From: Pantoea sp. BAV 3049
GTDB lineage: Bacteria; Pseudomonadota; Gammaproteobacteria; Enterobacterales; Enterobacteriaceae
NCBI RefSeq assembly: GCF_009765445.1
Contig: NZ_WHOY01000031.1
Location: forward strand, 4,353,998-4,417,997
Direction: 5' to 3'
DNA length: 64,000 bases
Part shown: positions 54,234 through 63,940 of the stretch, in pieces
Numbering within the stretch: the stretch's first letter is position 1
Layout: the number at the start of each line of letters is the position of its first letter
Notes under the pieces: model-generated
The model's input: only the letters and a program-made list of their open reading frames with translations
Databases searched by the model: none
What the model was told of the DNA's origin: nothing
Translations under genes and position numbers: made by a program

Positions 54234-55718
54234 ATGACAGTAAGCACACCAATGATGGTGACTTTTAGCGTTTATATCTTCGGCATGGTGCTGATCGGTT
54301 TTATTGCCTGGCGATCGACCAGGAATTTTGATGACTACATCCTTGGCGGACGAAGTCTGGGAAGCCTGGTTACCGCGTTGTCCGCCGGCGCTTCTGATAT
54401 GAGCGGCTGGTTGCTGATGGGCCTGCCCGGCGCGATCTTCCTCTCGGGCATCTCCGAAAGCTGGATTGCCATTGGCCTGACTATCGGGGCCTGGCTCAAC
54501 TGGAAAATTGTTGCTGGCCGCCTGCGCGTGCAGACCGAGCATCATGACAACGCGCTGACGTTGCCTGACTTTTTCTCCAGCCGTTTTGAGGACAAAAGCA
54601 AACTGCTGCGGGTAATATCCGCGCTGGTTATTCTGGTCTTCTTCACTATCTACTGTGCTTCCGGCATCGTGGCAGGGGCGCGCTTGTTCGAAAGCACCTT
54701 CGGTATGAGCTATGAAACGGCGCTGTGGGCCGGTGCTGCTGCGACTATTGTTTATACCTTTGTCGGCGGGTTCCTCGCCGTGAGCTGGACCGATACCGTG
54801 CAGGCCAGCCTGATGATCTTCGCGCTGATCCTCACGCCGGTGATGGTCATTTTCGCGGTAGGTGGCCTGGGCGATTCGCTGGCTGTCATTGAGGCAAAGA
54901 GCGTTGAAAACCTCGATATGCTGAAGAACCTGAACTTCGTGGCGGTGATTTCTCTGCTGGGCTGGGGACTGGGTTACTTCGGTCAGCCGCATATTCTTGC
55001 CCGCTTTATGGCGGCAGATTCGCACCGCTCAATCCGTACCGCCCGCCGTATCGGTATGGCGTGGATGATCCTGTGCCTGGCTGGCGCCGTGGCCGTCGGC
55101 TTCTTTGGCATTGCTTACTTCCAGAACCATCCGGAGCAGGCCGCAGGCGTAACTCAGAATGGCGAGCGGATCTTTATTGAGCTGGCCCGTATTCTGTTCA
55201 ATCCCTGGATTGCCGGCATTCTGCTGTCGGCCATTCTGGCCGCGGTGATGTCCACCCTGAGCTGCCAGCTGCTGGTATGCTCCTCGGCGCTGACTGAAGA
55301 TCTGTATAAAAACTTCCTGCGCAAGCACGCATCCCAGCGCGAGCTGGTCTGGGTTGGACGTGCGATGGTACTGCTGGTGGCGGTGATTGCTATTGCGCTG
55401 GCCTCCAATCCTGAAAACCGCGTGCTGGGCCTGGTGAGCTACGCCTGGGCCGGTTTTGGTGCCGCCTTCGGTCCGGTGGTGCTGTTCTCGCTGATCTGGA
55501 AGCGGATGACCCGCAACGGCGCACTCGCCGGGATGGTGATCGGCGCGGCGACCGTGCTGGTATGGAAACAGTATGCCTGGCTGGATCTGTATGAAATCAT
55601 CCCTGGCTTCCTGTTCGCCAGCGTGGCGATCGTGCTGGTCAGCCTGATGGGCCGCGAGCCTTCAGCCGCAGCGCAGCAACGTTTTGCCGCTGCCGAGGCC
55701 GAATATAACGCGGATTAA
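54234..55718 (+). CDS. putP: PutP, sodium/proline symporter
   Basis: The 494-residue protein is a solute:sodium symporter collinear with E. coli PutP (GFIAWRSTRNFDDYILGGRS, LSAGASDMSGWLLMGLPG). It imports proline with Na+. The start at 54234 has a GGAGAG site. An ATG four codons upstream overlaps that site and is not used. Confidence 0.97.
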   Translation: MTVSTPMMVTFSVYIFGMVLIGFIAWRSTRNFDDYILGGRSLGSLVTALSAGASDMSGWLLMGLPGAIFLSGISESWIAIGLTIGAWLNWKIVAGRLRVQTEHHDNALTLPDFFSSRFEDKSKLLRVISALVILVFFTIYCASGIVAGARLFESTFGMSYETALWAGAAATIVYTFVGGFLAVSWTDTVQASLMIFALILTPVMVIFAVGGLGDSLAVIEAKSVENLDMLKNLNFVAVISLLGWGLGYFGQPHILARFMAADSHRSIRTARRIGMAWMILCLAGAVAVGFFGIAYFQNHPEQAAGVTQNGERIFIELARILFNPWIAGILLSAILAAVMSTLSCQLLVCSSALTEDLYKNFLRKHASQRELVWVGRAMVLLVAVIAIALASNPENRVLGLVSYAWAGFGAAFGPVVLFSLIWKRMTRNGALAGMVIGAATVLVWKQYAWLDLYEIIPGFLFASVAIVLVSLMGREPSAAAQQRFAAAEAEYNAD

Positions 55719-55725
55719 ACTTTTC

Positions 55726-55750
55726 GGGCCGCACTCCGCGGCCCCTTTTC
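55726..55750 (+). terminator. putP terminator
   Basis: GGGCCGC-ACTCC-GCGGCCC followed by CTTTTC, just after the stop. Confidence 0.88.
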
Positions 55751-55882
55751 TTAACGCCCTCTGACTTCCACTTAATTCCAGCATTAGCCCTCCCTGTCCC
55801 CTCTCCTCAGGCTCAGCACACTTGTCGCTGCTTTTTGGCAAAATACGAAAATACCCGGTCGCCCACTTGTATTTTCTTGCAC

Positions 55883-55901
55883 GATAATGATAATCGGTAT
55901 C
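55883..55901 (+). promoter_or_regulatory. Fur box of efeUOB
   Basis: GATAATGATAATCGGTATC differs from the 19-base Fur consensus (GATAATGATAATCATTATC) at only three positions. It lies 58 bases before efeU, so the operon should be iron-repressed. Confidence 0.88.
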
Positions 55902-55959
55902 GTTTCGATTTACGTTTCTTTACCCGAACTGAACTTCTTTCACACTCGAGGGTGTTGGC

Positions 55960-56793
55960 ATGTTTGTCCCGTTTCTCATTATGTTACGCGAAGGGCTGGA
56001 AGCCGCGCTGATCGTCAGCCTGATTGCCAGTTACCTGAAGCGCACCCAACGCAGTGAATGGTTTGGGGCGATGTGGGCAGGGGTGTTTCTCGCCGCCGCG
56101 CTGTGCCTCGGTTTGGGCTATTTCATCAATGAAACCACCGGCGAGTTCCCGCAGAAAGAGCAGGAGCTGTTCGAGGGAATTGTGGCGGTGATCGCCGTCT
56201 GTATCCTGACCTGGATGGTGTTCTGGATGCGCAAAGTGTCACGCAACGTGAAGGCGCAACTGGAAGGCGCAGTCGACAACGCCCTGCAGAAAGGCAAGGG
56301 CAGTGGCTGGGCGCTGATTGGCATGGTGTTCCTGGCCGTGGCGCGCGAAGGGCTGGAGTCGGTATTCTTCCTGCTGGCGGCATTCCAGCAGGACGTTGGC
56401 ATTGCACCTCCTCTCGGAGCGATGCTGGGCCTGGCGACCGCCATCATCCTTGGCATGTTGCTCTACTGGGGCGGCGTGCGTCTGAACCTGGCGGCATTCT
56501 TCAAATGGACCAGCCTGTTCATTCTCTTTGTTGCTGCCGGGCTCGCCGCTGGTGCGATCCGCGCCTTCCATGAGGCCGGTTTGTGGAACCACTTCCAGGA
56601 CGTGGCGTTTGACCTGAGCAACTCGCTCTCCACCAGCACGCTGTTCGGTACGCTGCTGGAAGGCTTCTTCGGCTACCAGGAAACCCCAAGCGTCAGCGAA
56701 GTGGCGGTCTGGTTTATCTATTTAATACCCGCGCTACTGCTGTTCTTTTTGCCAGCGCGCCCTGAGGCTGCTGCAATACGCACTTCGCGTTAA
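55960..56793 (+). CDS. efeU: EfeU, ferrous iron permease
   Basis: The 277-residue protein of the FTR1/EfeU family has seven membrane helices and both REGLE iron motifs (MLREGLEAALIV near residue 8 and VAREGLESVFFL near 130). It imports Fe2+ with EfeO and EfeB. The reading frame is intact, unlike the frameshifted E. coli K-12 gene. Confidence 0.96.
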   Translation: MFVPFLIMLREGLEAALIVSLIASYLKRTQRSEWFGAMWAGVFLAAALCLGLGYFINETTGEFPQKEQELFEGIVAVIAVCILTWMVFWMRKVSRNVKAQLEGAVDNALQKGKGSGWALIGMVFLAVAREGLESVFFLLAAFQQDVGIAPPLGAMLGLATAIILGMLLYWGGVRLNLAAFFKWTSLFILFVAAGLAAGAIRAFHEAGLWNHFQDVAFDLSNSLSTSTLFGTLLEGFFGYQETPSVSEVAVWFIYLIPALLLFFLPARPEAAAIRTSR

Positions 56794-56804
56794 GCCTCTC
56801 TCCG

Positions 56805-56831
56805 TGCCTGCCTGGCAGGCATTACTTTTTT
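56805..56831 (+). terminator. Intra-operon hairpin between efeU and efeO
   Basis: TGCCTG-CCTGG-CAGGCA is followed by TTACTTTTTT. It looks like a partial terminator or message-stabilising stem that could set efeU apart from efeOB. Confidence 0.6.
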
Positions 56832-56846
56832 CACAGGGATTAACTT

Positions 56847-57971
56847 ATGACTCTTCGTTTTCGTCAGTCTGCGCTGACTGCTGCACTCCTTGCTCTGCTG
56901 GCCGGTTCTTCTGCTGCGATGGCGGCGGATGTTCCTCAGGTTAAAATCACTGTGAATGACAAACAGTGCGATCCGATGACCGTTACCGTCAACGCCGGTA
57001 AAACCCAGTTTGTGATCCAGAACAACAGCCAGAAAGGGCTGGAGTGGGAGATCCTGAAAGGGGTGATGGTGGTGGAAGAGCGCGAGAATATTGCGCCAGG
57101 TTTCACGCAGAAACTGACCGCCAACCTGGAAGCGGGTGAGTACGACCTTACCTGCGGCCTGCTGAGCAACCCGAAAGGCAAGCTGATTGTGAAAGGGACC
57201 AACGGCCCATCCAACGGCAAGCCGGACGTGATGCAGCTGGTGGGGCCGATTGCAGAATACAAGGTGTATGTCACCAAAGAAGTGGCCGAACTGGTTGCCG
57301 GAACCAAAGCCTTCACTGACGCGGTGAAAGCGGGTGATATCGAAAAAGCCAAAGCCCTGTATGCGCCAACCCGTAAACACTACGAGCGTATCGAACCGAT
57401 TGCCGAGCTGTTCTCCGATCTCGACAGCAGCATTGATGCCCGTGAAGATGACTACGAGAAGAAAGCTGAAGATCCTAAGTTCACCGGCTGGCACCGCCTG
57501 GAAAAAGCGCTTTTTGGTGACAACAGCACCAAAGGCATGAGCGAGTATGCTGACAAGCTGAACACCGACACGCTGGATCTGCAGAAGCGCGTTGACGAGC
57601 TGGCCTTCCCGCCGAGCAAAGTCGTCGGTGGCGCTGCGGGTCTGATCGAAGAGGTTGCCTCCAGCAAGATCTCCGGCGAAGAAGACCGTTACAGCCGTAC
57701 CGATCTCTCTGACTTCCAGGCGAACGTCGATGGCGCACAGAAAATTGTCGACCTGCTGCGTCCAATGCTGCAGAAAGCCGATGCCGCGCTGCTGGCTAAA
57801 GTTGATGCCAACTTCAGGAAAGTTGACAGCATTCTCTCGAAATATCGTACTAAAGACGGCTACGAATCTTACGACAAGCTGACCGACGCTGACCGCAATG
57901 CGATGAAAGGCCCGATCACCACCCTGGCGGAAGATTTGTCCAAACTGCGTGGTACGCTGGGTCTGGATTAA
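56847..57971 (+). CDS. efeO: EfeO, periplasmic iron-uptake protein
   Basis: The 374-residue protein has a signal peptide (cleavage after AAMA, about residue 26), an N-terminal cupredoxin-like domain, and a C-terminal M75 domain with the HxxE motif ([13 protein letters not shown]). It binds iron in the periplasm and hands it to EfeU. Confidence 0.96.
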   Translation: MTLRFRQSALTAALLALLAGSSAAMAADVPQVKITVNDKQCDPMTVTVNAGKTQFVIQNNSQKGLEWEILKGVMVVEERENIAPGFTQKLTANLEAGEYDLTCGLLSNPKGKLIVKGTNGPSNGKPDVMQLVGPIAEYKVYVTKEVAELVAGTKAFTDAVKAGDIEKAKALYAPTRKHYERIEPIAELFSDLDSSIDAREDDYEKKAEDPKFTGWHRLEKALFGDNSTKGMSEYADKLNTDTLDLQKRVDELAFPPSKVVGGAAGLIEEVASSKISGEEDRYSRTDLSDFQANVDGAQKIVDLLRPMLQKADAALLAKVDANFRKVDSILSKYRTKDGYESYDKLTDADRNAMKGPITTLAEDLSKLRGTLGLD

Positions 57972-57977
57972 TTGATC

Positions 57978-59264
57978 ATGGCAAGACAACCTTCTGACGA
58001 CGCACTGCTCGCTTCGCGTCGTCGTTTACTGAAAGGCATGGGCATCCTCAGCGGTGCCCTCGCTGTCAGCGGCGGCTGTCCGGTTCATGCCGCCCCGGAT
58101 AATAAATCCTTCTCGCCGGGTGCGTTGTCACCTAATGCCCGGCAGGAAGCGCAGCCTTACTATGGCCCGCATCAGGCGGGCATCATCACGCCGCAACAGG
58201 CGTCGATGATGCTGGTGGCCTTCGACGTGCTGGCAACGGATAAGGCCGATCTGGAACGCCTGTTCCGCCTGCTGGATAACCGCATCGCTTTTCTCACCAA
58301 AGGTGGGAAAGCGCCGCTGGTGACCAATCCGCAGCTGCCGCCAATGGACTCCGGGATCCTCGGTGATGATATCTATCCGGATAACCTGACCATTACCGTT
58401 TCAGCCGGTCACTCACTGTTCGACGACCGCTATGGTCTGCAGGCCCACAAGCCGCTGAAGCTGCAGGCAATGACCCGCTTTCCTAACGATGCGCTGGATG
58501 GCAGCCTGTGTCACGGCGATCTGTTGCTGCAAATCTGCGCCAATACCAACGACACGGTGATCCACGCGCTGCGCGATATCATCAAGCACTCGCCGGATCT
58601 TCTCAGCGTGCGCTGGCGGCGGGAAGGGTTTATTTCAGACCATGCCGCACGCAGCAAAGGGAAAGAGACGCCGATTAACCTGCTGGGTTTTAAGGATGGT
58701 ACGGCCAATCCTGACACCACCAATCAGCCGCTGATGGAGTCCATTCTGTGGGTGTCGGCGGAGCAGGGGGAACCGGCCTGGGCGGTGAACGGCAGCTATC
58801 AGGCGGCGCGAATTATCCAGTTTCACGTGGAATTCTGGGATCGTACGCCGCTGCAGGAGCAGCAGACCATCTTTGGCCGCGTTAAGCACAGCGGCGCGCC
58901 TCTGGGGATGCAGAACGAGCACGATGTGCCGGATTATGCCAGCGATCCTGACGGCAACATCACGCCAATGGATGCCCATATTCGCCTGGCTAACCCGCGT
59001 ACGCCGGAAACGCAAAATAACCTGATGTTGCGCCGTGGCTACAGTTATTCCCTTGGCGTTTCCAATGCCGGGCAGCTGGAAATGGGCCTGCTTTTCGTCT
59101 GTTATCAGCATGATTTGGAAAAAGGCTTTCTGACTGTGCAAAAAAGGCTCAACGGCGAAGCGCTTGAAGAATATATCAGGCCGATTGGCGGCGGTTACTT
59201 TTTTGTTCTGCCGGGTGTTCCTGATGATAAACATTATCTTGGGCAATCTTTGCTGGAAGCATGA
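57978..59264 (+). CDS. efeB: EfeB, Tat-exported DyP-type haem peroxidase
   Basis: The 428-residue protein has a twin-arginine signal ([10 protein letters not shown]) and the DyP-peroxidase motif GFKDGTANP, with the haem-ligand region [12 protein letters not shown]. It probably oxidises Fe2+ in the periplasm, or removes iron from haem as has been proposed. The ATG at 57978 is preferred over a TTG at 57972, which abuts the efeO stop. Confidence 0.95.
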   Translation: MARQPSDDALLASRRRLLKGMGILSGALAVSGGCPVHAAPDNKSFSPGALSPNARQEAQPYYGPHQAGIITPQQASMMLVAFDVLATDKADLERLFRLLDNRIAFLTKGGKAPLVTNPQLPPMDSGILGDDIYPDNLTITVSAGHSLFDDRYGLQAHKPLKLQAMTRFPNDALDGSLCHGDLLLQICANTNDTVIHALRDIIKHSPDLLSVRWRREGFISDHAARSKGKETPINLLGFKDGTANPDTTNQPLMESILWVSAEQGEPAWAVNGSYQAARIIQFHVEFWDRTPLQEQQTIFGRVKHSGAPLGMQNEHDVPDYASDPDGNITPMDAHIRLANPRTPETQNNLMLRRGYSYSLGVSNAGQLEMGLLFVCYQHDLEKGFLTVQKRLNGEALEEYIRPIGGGYFFVLPGVPDDKHYLGQSLLEA

Positions 59265-59278
59265 GTGATTTTTTCTGG

Positions 59279-59314
59279 CCTCCTGCCCGTGTTCCGTGCG
59301 GGAGGTTATTTTTT
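59279..59314 (+). terminator. efeUOB terminator
   Basis: A GC-rich stem built from CCTCCTGCCCG and CGGGAGG (one bulge) is followed by TTATTTTTT. Confidence 0.8.
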
Positions 59315-59841
59315 GCGCAAATAAACCACTCGGTCCATTTTCCTGACCAGATGACGAAAGTTCCTAAATATTTTTCAGCTGTCGTTATTATCCAACTGCA
59401 TGATTTACAAGATAAGTTTAATTTAGTAACGCTTTACTTCCCGGTTATATTGGAATTTTTACTCGTCTGAAGTAAAAATTGATGTTGCATTCAGGTTCAA
59501 ATCTGTTGCACTTTATTCACATCAGATGTCGGCAGTGTTCCTGTGTCCACCACGGAGATCGCGAATGGTAAAGTCCTTTAACGGACAGCAGCGTCAGAAA
59601 ATACATATCGCTTACCCTCGCGAGGGCCTTACTGCCCCAACGACTTCCTCTTCTCTTTACCCTTCCAGCATTCATTCTGAATTCAGTGTAACCCGGTGCC
59701 CGGCGGCGTTCGTACAACGCTGTGTACCGCTCTTAACGGCCAGACAAGGCTTAAAAGGAAGCCACCAAAACCTCTAAAGCGTTCACGTAATCGCGTCGAT
59801 AATAAAGATGCGGGAAATGAAACCAACTGTAAGGTGCCACT
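59315..59841. other. Gap upstream of phoH
   Basis: No gene can be supported. An open frame at 59526-59777 has no ribosome site or family likeness. Pho-box-like repeats were not found here. Confidence 0.4.
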
Positions 59842-60630
59842 ATGGGAAGACAGAAAGCAGTGATCAAAGCTCGTCGTGAAGCAAAACGTGTGCTTCGTAG
59901 CGATTCACGCAGTCACCGTCAGCGTGAAGAAGAATCGGTCACCTCGCTGGTGCAGATGGGTGGGTTGGACTCCATTGGCATGGCTCGCGACACCCGCGAC
60001 CACTCGCCGATTGAAGCCCGTAATGAAGCTCAGGCGCACTATCTCAAAGCCATAGAAAGCAAACAGCTGATCTTCGCCACCGGCGAAGCAGGCTGCGGTA
60101 AAACCTGGATCAGCGCCGCAAAAGCGGCCGAGGCCCTGATACATAAGGATGTTGACAGGATTATAGTGACGCGGCCTGTGCTGCAGGCGGATGAGGATCT
60201 CGGGTTCCTGCCCGGGGATATCTCAGAGAAATTCGCTCCGTACTTCCGGCCCGTGTATGACGTTCTGGTTAAACGTCTCGGTTCTTCCTTTATGCAATAT
60301 TGTCTGCGTCCCGAAATCGGTAAGGTGGAGATCGCTCCCTTTGCCTATATGCGTGGGCGTACCTTCGAAAATGCCGTGGTGATCCTGGATGAGGCGCAAA
60401 ATGTCACCGCCGCTCAGATGAAGATGTTCCTGACCCGCCTCGGGGAAAACGTCACCGTTATCGTCAACGGCGATGTCACCCAGTGTGACCTGCCGTCCCA
60501 TGTGCAGTCCGGTCTCAGCGATGCCCTGGCCCGCTTTGAGGATGACGACATGGTAAGCGTGGTGCGTTTTGGTAAAGAAGACTGCGTACGATCACAGCTC
60601 TGCCAGCGTACGCTGTTGGCCTACGGTTAA
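59842..60630 (+). CDS. phoH: PhoH, ATP-binding protein
   Basis: The 262-residue protein matches PhoH (SVTSLVQMGGLDSIGMARD) with Walker A GEAGCGKT and Walker B VVILDEAQN. It is a cytoplasmic P-loop ATPase of the RNA-helicase-like PhoH family, often phosphate-regulated. AAGGTG precedes the ATG. The position after efeB is as in E. coli. Confidence 0.95.
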   Translation: MGRQKAVIKARREAKRVLRSDSRSHRQREEESVTSLVQMGGLDSIGMARDTRDHSPIEARNEAQAHYLKAIESKQLIFATGEAGCGKTWISAAKAAEALIHKDVDRIIVTRPVLQADEDLGFLPGDISEKFAPYFRPVYDVLVKRLGSSFMQYCLRPEIGKVEIAPFAYMRGRTFENAVVILDEAQNVTAAQMKMFLTRLGENVTVIVNGDVTQCDLPSHVQSGLSDALARFEDDDMVSVVRFGKEDCVRSQLCQRTLLAYG

Positions 60631-60664
60631 TCACCGCTTAACGCTGACTCTGTAAGATATAATC

Positions 60665-60694
60665 AAGCCCGGACGAGAGTCCGGGCTTCTTTTT
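60665..60694 (+). terminator. phoH terminator
   Basis: AAGCCCGGAC-GAGA-GTCCGGGCTT is a ten-base stem followed by CTTTTT. Confidence 0.95.
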
Positions 60695-60719
60695 GAATTA
60701 TGGCGGTGAGGGGGGGATT
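60692..60719 (-). repeat. Partial copy of the tRNA-Ser 3' end
   Basis: These 28 bases are identical to 60873-60900, which contains the last 19 bases of tRNA-Ser (including CCA) plus flank. The copy then diverges. tRNA-linked repeats in E. coli (rtT at tyrT) also carry 19 bases of tRNA 3' end. Confidence 0.85.
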
Positions 60720-60789
60720 GACTCGCTTTGCTCGCCCTTCGGGCAGTTCGTCCGCGCGGCGTCCGATCTGTCCAACCGGCTAAAGCCGG

Positions 60790-60849
60790 TTGTCGAACCC
60801 CGGCGGGGTTTCTCACCCACCCTCTACTGAGCTTTATGCGAAAAAAAGC
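60790..60849 (-). repeat. Direct repeat, copy A, beside tRNA-Ser
   Basis: The 60 bases from TTGTCGAACC onward are identical to 63941-64000 at the window end. They contain an AACCCC-GGC-GGGGTT dyad and the A-run of the tRNA terminator. The repeat may extend past the window. Confidence 0.95.
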
Positions 60850-60867
60850 CCGAACGTGAGTTCAGGC
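60841..60867 (-). terminator. tRNA-Ser terminator
   Basis: On the minus strand GCCTGAAC-TCAC-GTTCGGGC (one G-U pair) is followed by seven Ts, 14 bases after the tRNA. Confidence 0.85.
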
Positions 60868-60881
60868 TCTTCTTTGAATTA

Positions 60882-60969
60882 TGGCGGTGAGGGGGGGATT
60901 CGAACCCCCGATACGTTGCCGTATACACACTTTCCAGGCGTGCTCCTTCAGCCACTCGGACACCTCACC
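60882..60969 (-). tRNA. tRNA-Ser (anticodon GGA)
   Basis: The 88 bases fold as a class II tRNA with a long variable arm and an encoded CCA end. They match recalled E. coli tRNA-Ser(GGA). The anticodon GGA is complementary to 60933-60935, and the T-arm reads GGTTCGAATCC. It reads UCC and UCU codons. Confidence 0.97.
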
Positions 60970-61126
60970 ACAATTTTGTACTGCTTCGCCGGCTGGGGCG
61001 ACGGGGCGCTACTATAGGGAGTCGCCTGATTCTGGTCAAGAAAAATTTTCTTTTTATTCTGGCAGGTTAAGACCTGGCCAGCTCCCGTTCCGCGCGGCTG
61101 TCAGAGCTTGCAGTCAGTGCGGGAAA

Positions 61127-61166
61127 ATGTCATCAGGATGACATTTATCTGACGCAAAAATGACAT
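61127..61166 (+). promoter_or_regulatory. Tandem Pho boxes upstream of phoA
   Basis: Four heptamers spaced exactly 11 bases apart (ATGTCAT 61127, ATGACAT 61138, CTGACGC 61149, ATGACAT 61160) match the CTGTCAT-N4 repeat of PhoB sites. They lie 64-103 bases before phoA. The -10 (CAGACT near 61177) is weak, as is usual for PhoB-activated promoters. Confidence 0.72.
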
Positions 61167-61229
61167 GGTTGTGTCGCAGACTGACTCCCTGAAACTTTTA
61201 GCAAAACTTTTTCACGGAGCGTCGACTTA

Positions 61230-62636
61230 ATGAAACATAAAACCCTGTTCACCCTGTCCCTGATCGCCATCGTCTTATCGGCTAATGCCTGGGCTGATAT
61301 TGCAGCATACAGCCGCGCTGCTCAGGGAGATATCACCCAACCGGGCGGAGCACGTCGTCTGACAGAGGATCAGACCGAAGCGCTGAAAGCCTCCCTCAGC
61401 AACAGCAAGGCGAAGAATGTCATCCTGCTGATTGGCGATGGTATGGGGGATTCAGAAATCACTGTCGCACGTAACTATGCGGAAGGAGCAGGCGGTTTTT
61501 TTAAAGGGATTGATGCTCTGCCGTTAACCGGCCAGTACACGCATTATGCGCTGGATAAAAAAACGCATAAGCCTGACTACGTCACCGATTCTGCTGCCTC
61601 GGCCACGGCATGGAGCACCGGCGTTAAATCTTATAACGGGGCAATCGGCGTGGATGTGACTGGCAAAGATCATCCGACAATAATGGAACTGGCTAAAGCC
61701 GCAGGCAAAGCAACCGGTAACGTCTCCACGGCCGGGCTGGAAGATGCCACACCTGCCGCGCAAATTGCTCATGTCACTTCCCGTAAATGCTACGGCCCGG
61801 AAAAGACCAGTGAGGTTTGCCCGGCGAACGCGCTGGAGAAGGGTGGCAAGGGATCGATAGCCGAACAGTTGCTGAATGCCCGCGCTGATGTCACGTTGGG
61901 CGGCGGTGGCAAAACATTCAGCGAAACGGCGAAGGCTGGCGAGTGGCAGGGTAAGACACTGGAAGAGCAGGCTAAGCTGCGCGGTTACCAGTTAATCAGC
62001 GATTTGAACAGTCTGAATGCAGTTACAGAAGCCAGCCAGGCTAAACCCGTGCTGGGACTGTTTGCTGGCGGCAATATGCCGGTGCGCTGGAAAGGCCCGA
62101 AAGCCACCTATCACGGTAACCTGGACGGCAAAACGGTGACCTGTGAAGTGAATGCGGAGCGTCCGGCTTCGACGCCAACTCTGGCGCAGATGACGGATAA
62201 GGCCATCCAGCTACTGAGCAAAAATGAGAACGGCTTCTTCCTGCAGGTGGAAGGGGCTTCTATCGACAAGCAGGACCACGCGGCCAATCCTTGTGGGCAG
62301 ATCGGTGAAACGGTGGACCTGGACGAAGTGGTACAGCAGGCGCTGGAGTTTGCCCGTAAAGAGGGCAACACGCTGGTGGTGGTAACCGCCGATCATGCAC
62401 ACGCAAGCCAGATCATTGCTAATGACAGCAAAGCACCGGGACTGACGCAAACGCTGAATACTAAAGAGGGCGGCCTGATGACTATCAGCTACGGCAACTC
62501 AGAAGAGGATTCGCAGGGCCATACCGGTACACAGTTGCGTATCGCAGCCTTTGGTCCTCATGCCGCGAATGTGGTCGGGCTGACTGATCAGACTGACCTG
62601 TTCTACACGCTGAAAACGGCGATGGAGATTAAGTAA
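61230..62636 (+). CDS. phoA: PhoA, alkaline phosphatase
   Basis: The 468-residue protein has a signal peptide (cleavage after NAWA, about residue 22) and the nucleophile Ser in [10 protein letters not shown]. Metal-site motifs include [23 protein letters not shown] and VTADHAH. It frees phosphate from periplasmic esters under phosphate starvation. It is collinear with E. coli PhoA (471), though at a different chromosomal position (after tRNA-Ser). Tandem Pho boxes precede it. Confidence 0.96.
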   Translation: MKHKTLFTLSLIAIVLSANAWADIAAYSRAAQGDITQPGGARRLTEDQTEALKASLSNSKAKNVILLIGDGMGDSEITVARNYAEGAGGFFKGIDALPLTGQYTHYALDKKTHKPDYVTDSAASATAWSTGVKSYNGAIGVDVTGKDHPTIMELAKAAGKATGNVSTAGLEDATPAAQIAHVTSRKCYGPEKTSEVCPANALEKGGKGSIAEQLLNARADVTLGGGGKTFSETAKAGEWQGKTLEEQAKLRGYQLISDLNSLNAVTEASQAKPVLGLFAGGNMPVRWKGPKATYHGNLDGKTVTCEVNAERPASTPTLAQMTDKAIQLLSKNENGFFLQVEGASIDKQDHAANPCGQIGETVDLDEVVQQALEFARKEGNTLVVVTADHAHASQIIANDSKAPGLTQTLNTKEGGLMTISYGNSEEDSQGHTGTQLRIAAFGPHAANVVGLTDQTDLFYTLKTAMEIK

Positions 62637-62662
62637 CTTTTGCAGGTTGACGTGTTACTAAC

Positions 62663-62722
62663 GCTGCCGGTGCCCGCCAGTATACTGTTGTGGTGTTACA
62701 GCCCGGGCCGGCAGCTATTTTG
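62663..62722 (+). terminator. Possible phoA terminator
   Basis: GCTGCCGG (62663-62670) and CCGGCAGC (62708-62715) are perfect complements, followed by TATTTTG. The loop is long (37 bases), so the call is tentative. Confidence 0.35.
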
Positions 62723-62740
62723 TTAAATTTTGCACTGAAC

Positions 62741-62768
62741 GGAACCAGTGGCACTGTTTTTTCACTTA
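62741..62768 (+). promoter_or_regulatory. hrp box (HrpL-dependent promoter)
   Basis: GGAACC, 15 bases, TCACTTA fits the hrp box GGAACC-N15/16-CCACNNA with one mismatch. It ends 34 bases before the harpin-like gene, a typical distance. Confidence 0.8.
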
Positions 62769-62802
62769 CGTTTACACCCTAACTCACCGTGTGGAAAATC
62801 CT

Positions 62803-63933
62803 ATGTCAGTGGACAGTCTCAGATCGGCGGGCTACATCCATCATCCGCAACCATCAGAAAACAGTTTTGGTTCAGGCTTTGGGACTTCGGATCTGTCCGG
62901 TAAAACAAACACCTCAGGACAGTCCGGCGGCGGCATTAATTATGGCGCGGCACAATCTGGTGGCAGCGTCTTGAACTTCGGCAACACCCTGTCGCAAAGT
63001 CATGCTGCAGTTGGTGATGCTGGTTCTGGCAGCAATACACAAAATTCTGGCGGAGAACTCAATCAGCAGATTTTGCAGGTCATGAGTGAACTGCTCAAAA
63101 TGGTGATGCAGCTTCTGCAGCAAAATAGTGGCAACAGCAATAACGACAGCAGCAGCTCGTCAGCAACAAGTTCTGGTAGTTCAGGCAATGGTTCGCCAGC
63201 CGCTGATGTTGGCGCGGCAACCGCCAGCAACGTAGCGCAACCGCAGGTGAATGCGGGCGCTACCATCCCGGCACAATCAGCACCTTCCACCGCCATCGAT
63301 TCCAGTGGCGCTGATGATCTGTCCTCTTCAACGACCAGCCCGGATCCTGCATCCGATGCCAGTGCTGCCCCGGCTTCAGGCAAGTCGGTGGGGAGCGGGC
63401 CGCGATCGTTCGATATTACCAATAACGAAGACCATGATATTTCGCTCGGAATGTTCGACAAGGACAATAATAAAGTCGCGGAGATGAAGCTCAAACCCGG
63501 TGAGACGGGAACAATGAACTACCAGAATGATTTTACCGGCGTAATCAAGCAGGCGGACGCCGACGGTAAATATCAGGACAGCGCCAGCCGACTTGAGTTT
63601 TACAATGGTTTTGTGAATACCAGCGACATCGATGGACGTAACGCATCAATCAGCGCTACCGATCACAATGGTTTTAATATTGGGGACAACAAAAGTATCG
63701 CTGACGGTGCTCCGTCCAATATCGTTTCAGAAGACAGTGCCGGTGATAAAACTATTGCAGGCTGGTACGACGGCTCAAGCGATACCATGAAGGCGGGTGG
63801 GCAGTATATGGAAGATCAGTTGGGCACTGGTGATACCTATATCCACCCGAATGACGATCGGCTCGGGCAGGGCAGCAATCCGATGCGCCATACCGATGCG
63901 ATGAACATTGATGTGAGCTTTGGTAAAGCGTAA
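62803..63933 (+). CDS. Harpin-like type III-secreted protein with unfamiliar C-terminal domain
   Basis: The 376-residue protein is rich in Gly, Ser and Asn, has no cysteine, and has no signal peptide. Residues 86-107 form an amphipathic helix (LNQQILQVMSELLKMVMQLL) followed by Gln/Asn, as in the harpins Hpa1, HrpN and HrpW. A Ser/Ala/Pro linker leads to a compact domain at about 200-376 (SFDITNNEDHDISLGMFDKD, SRLEFYNGFVNTSDIDGRNA, NGFNIGDNKS). It is not the pectate lyase domain of HrpW. The RLEF...DIDG...NGFN order faintly recalls thaumatin-like proteins, but that is only a guess. The hrp box supports secretion by a type III system located elsewhere. The start at 62803 is chosen over an in-frame GTG at 62791. 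The stop lies seven bases before the direct repeat. Confidence 0.8.
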   Translation: MSVDSLRSAGYIHHPQPSENSFGSGFGTSDLSGKTNTSGQSGGGINYGAAQSGGSVLNFGNTLSQSHAAVGDAGSGSNTQNSGGELNQQILQVMSELLKMVMQLLQQNSGNSNNDSSSSSATSSGSSGNGSPAADVGAATASNVAQPQVNAGATIPAQSAPSTAIDSSGADDLSSSTTSPDPASDASAAPASGKSVGSGPRSFDITNNEDHDISLGMFDKDNNKVAEMKLKPGETGTMNYQNDFTGVIKQADADGKYQDSASRLEFYNGFVNTSDIDGRNASISATDHNGFNIGDNKSIADGAPSNIVSEDSAGDKTIAGWYDGSSDTMKAGGQYMEDQLGTGDTYIHPNDDRLGQGSNPMRHTDAMNIDVSFGKA

Positions 63934-63940
63934 AAGCCGT

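Noticed and set aside
56790..57989. 399-codon minus-strand frame
   Set aside because: Antisense to efeO, which has a signal peptide and the M75 motif.
62803..63933. HrpW with a pectate lyase domain
   Set aside because: The C-terminal half lacks the recalled PL3 pectate lyase pattern and is much shorter in beta-helix-like repeats.
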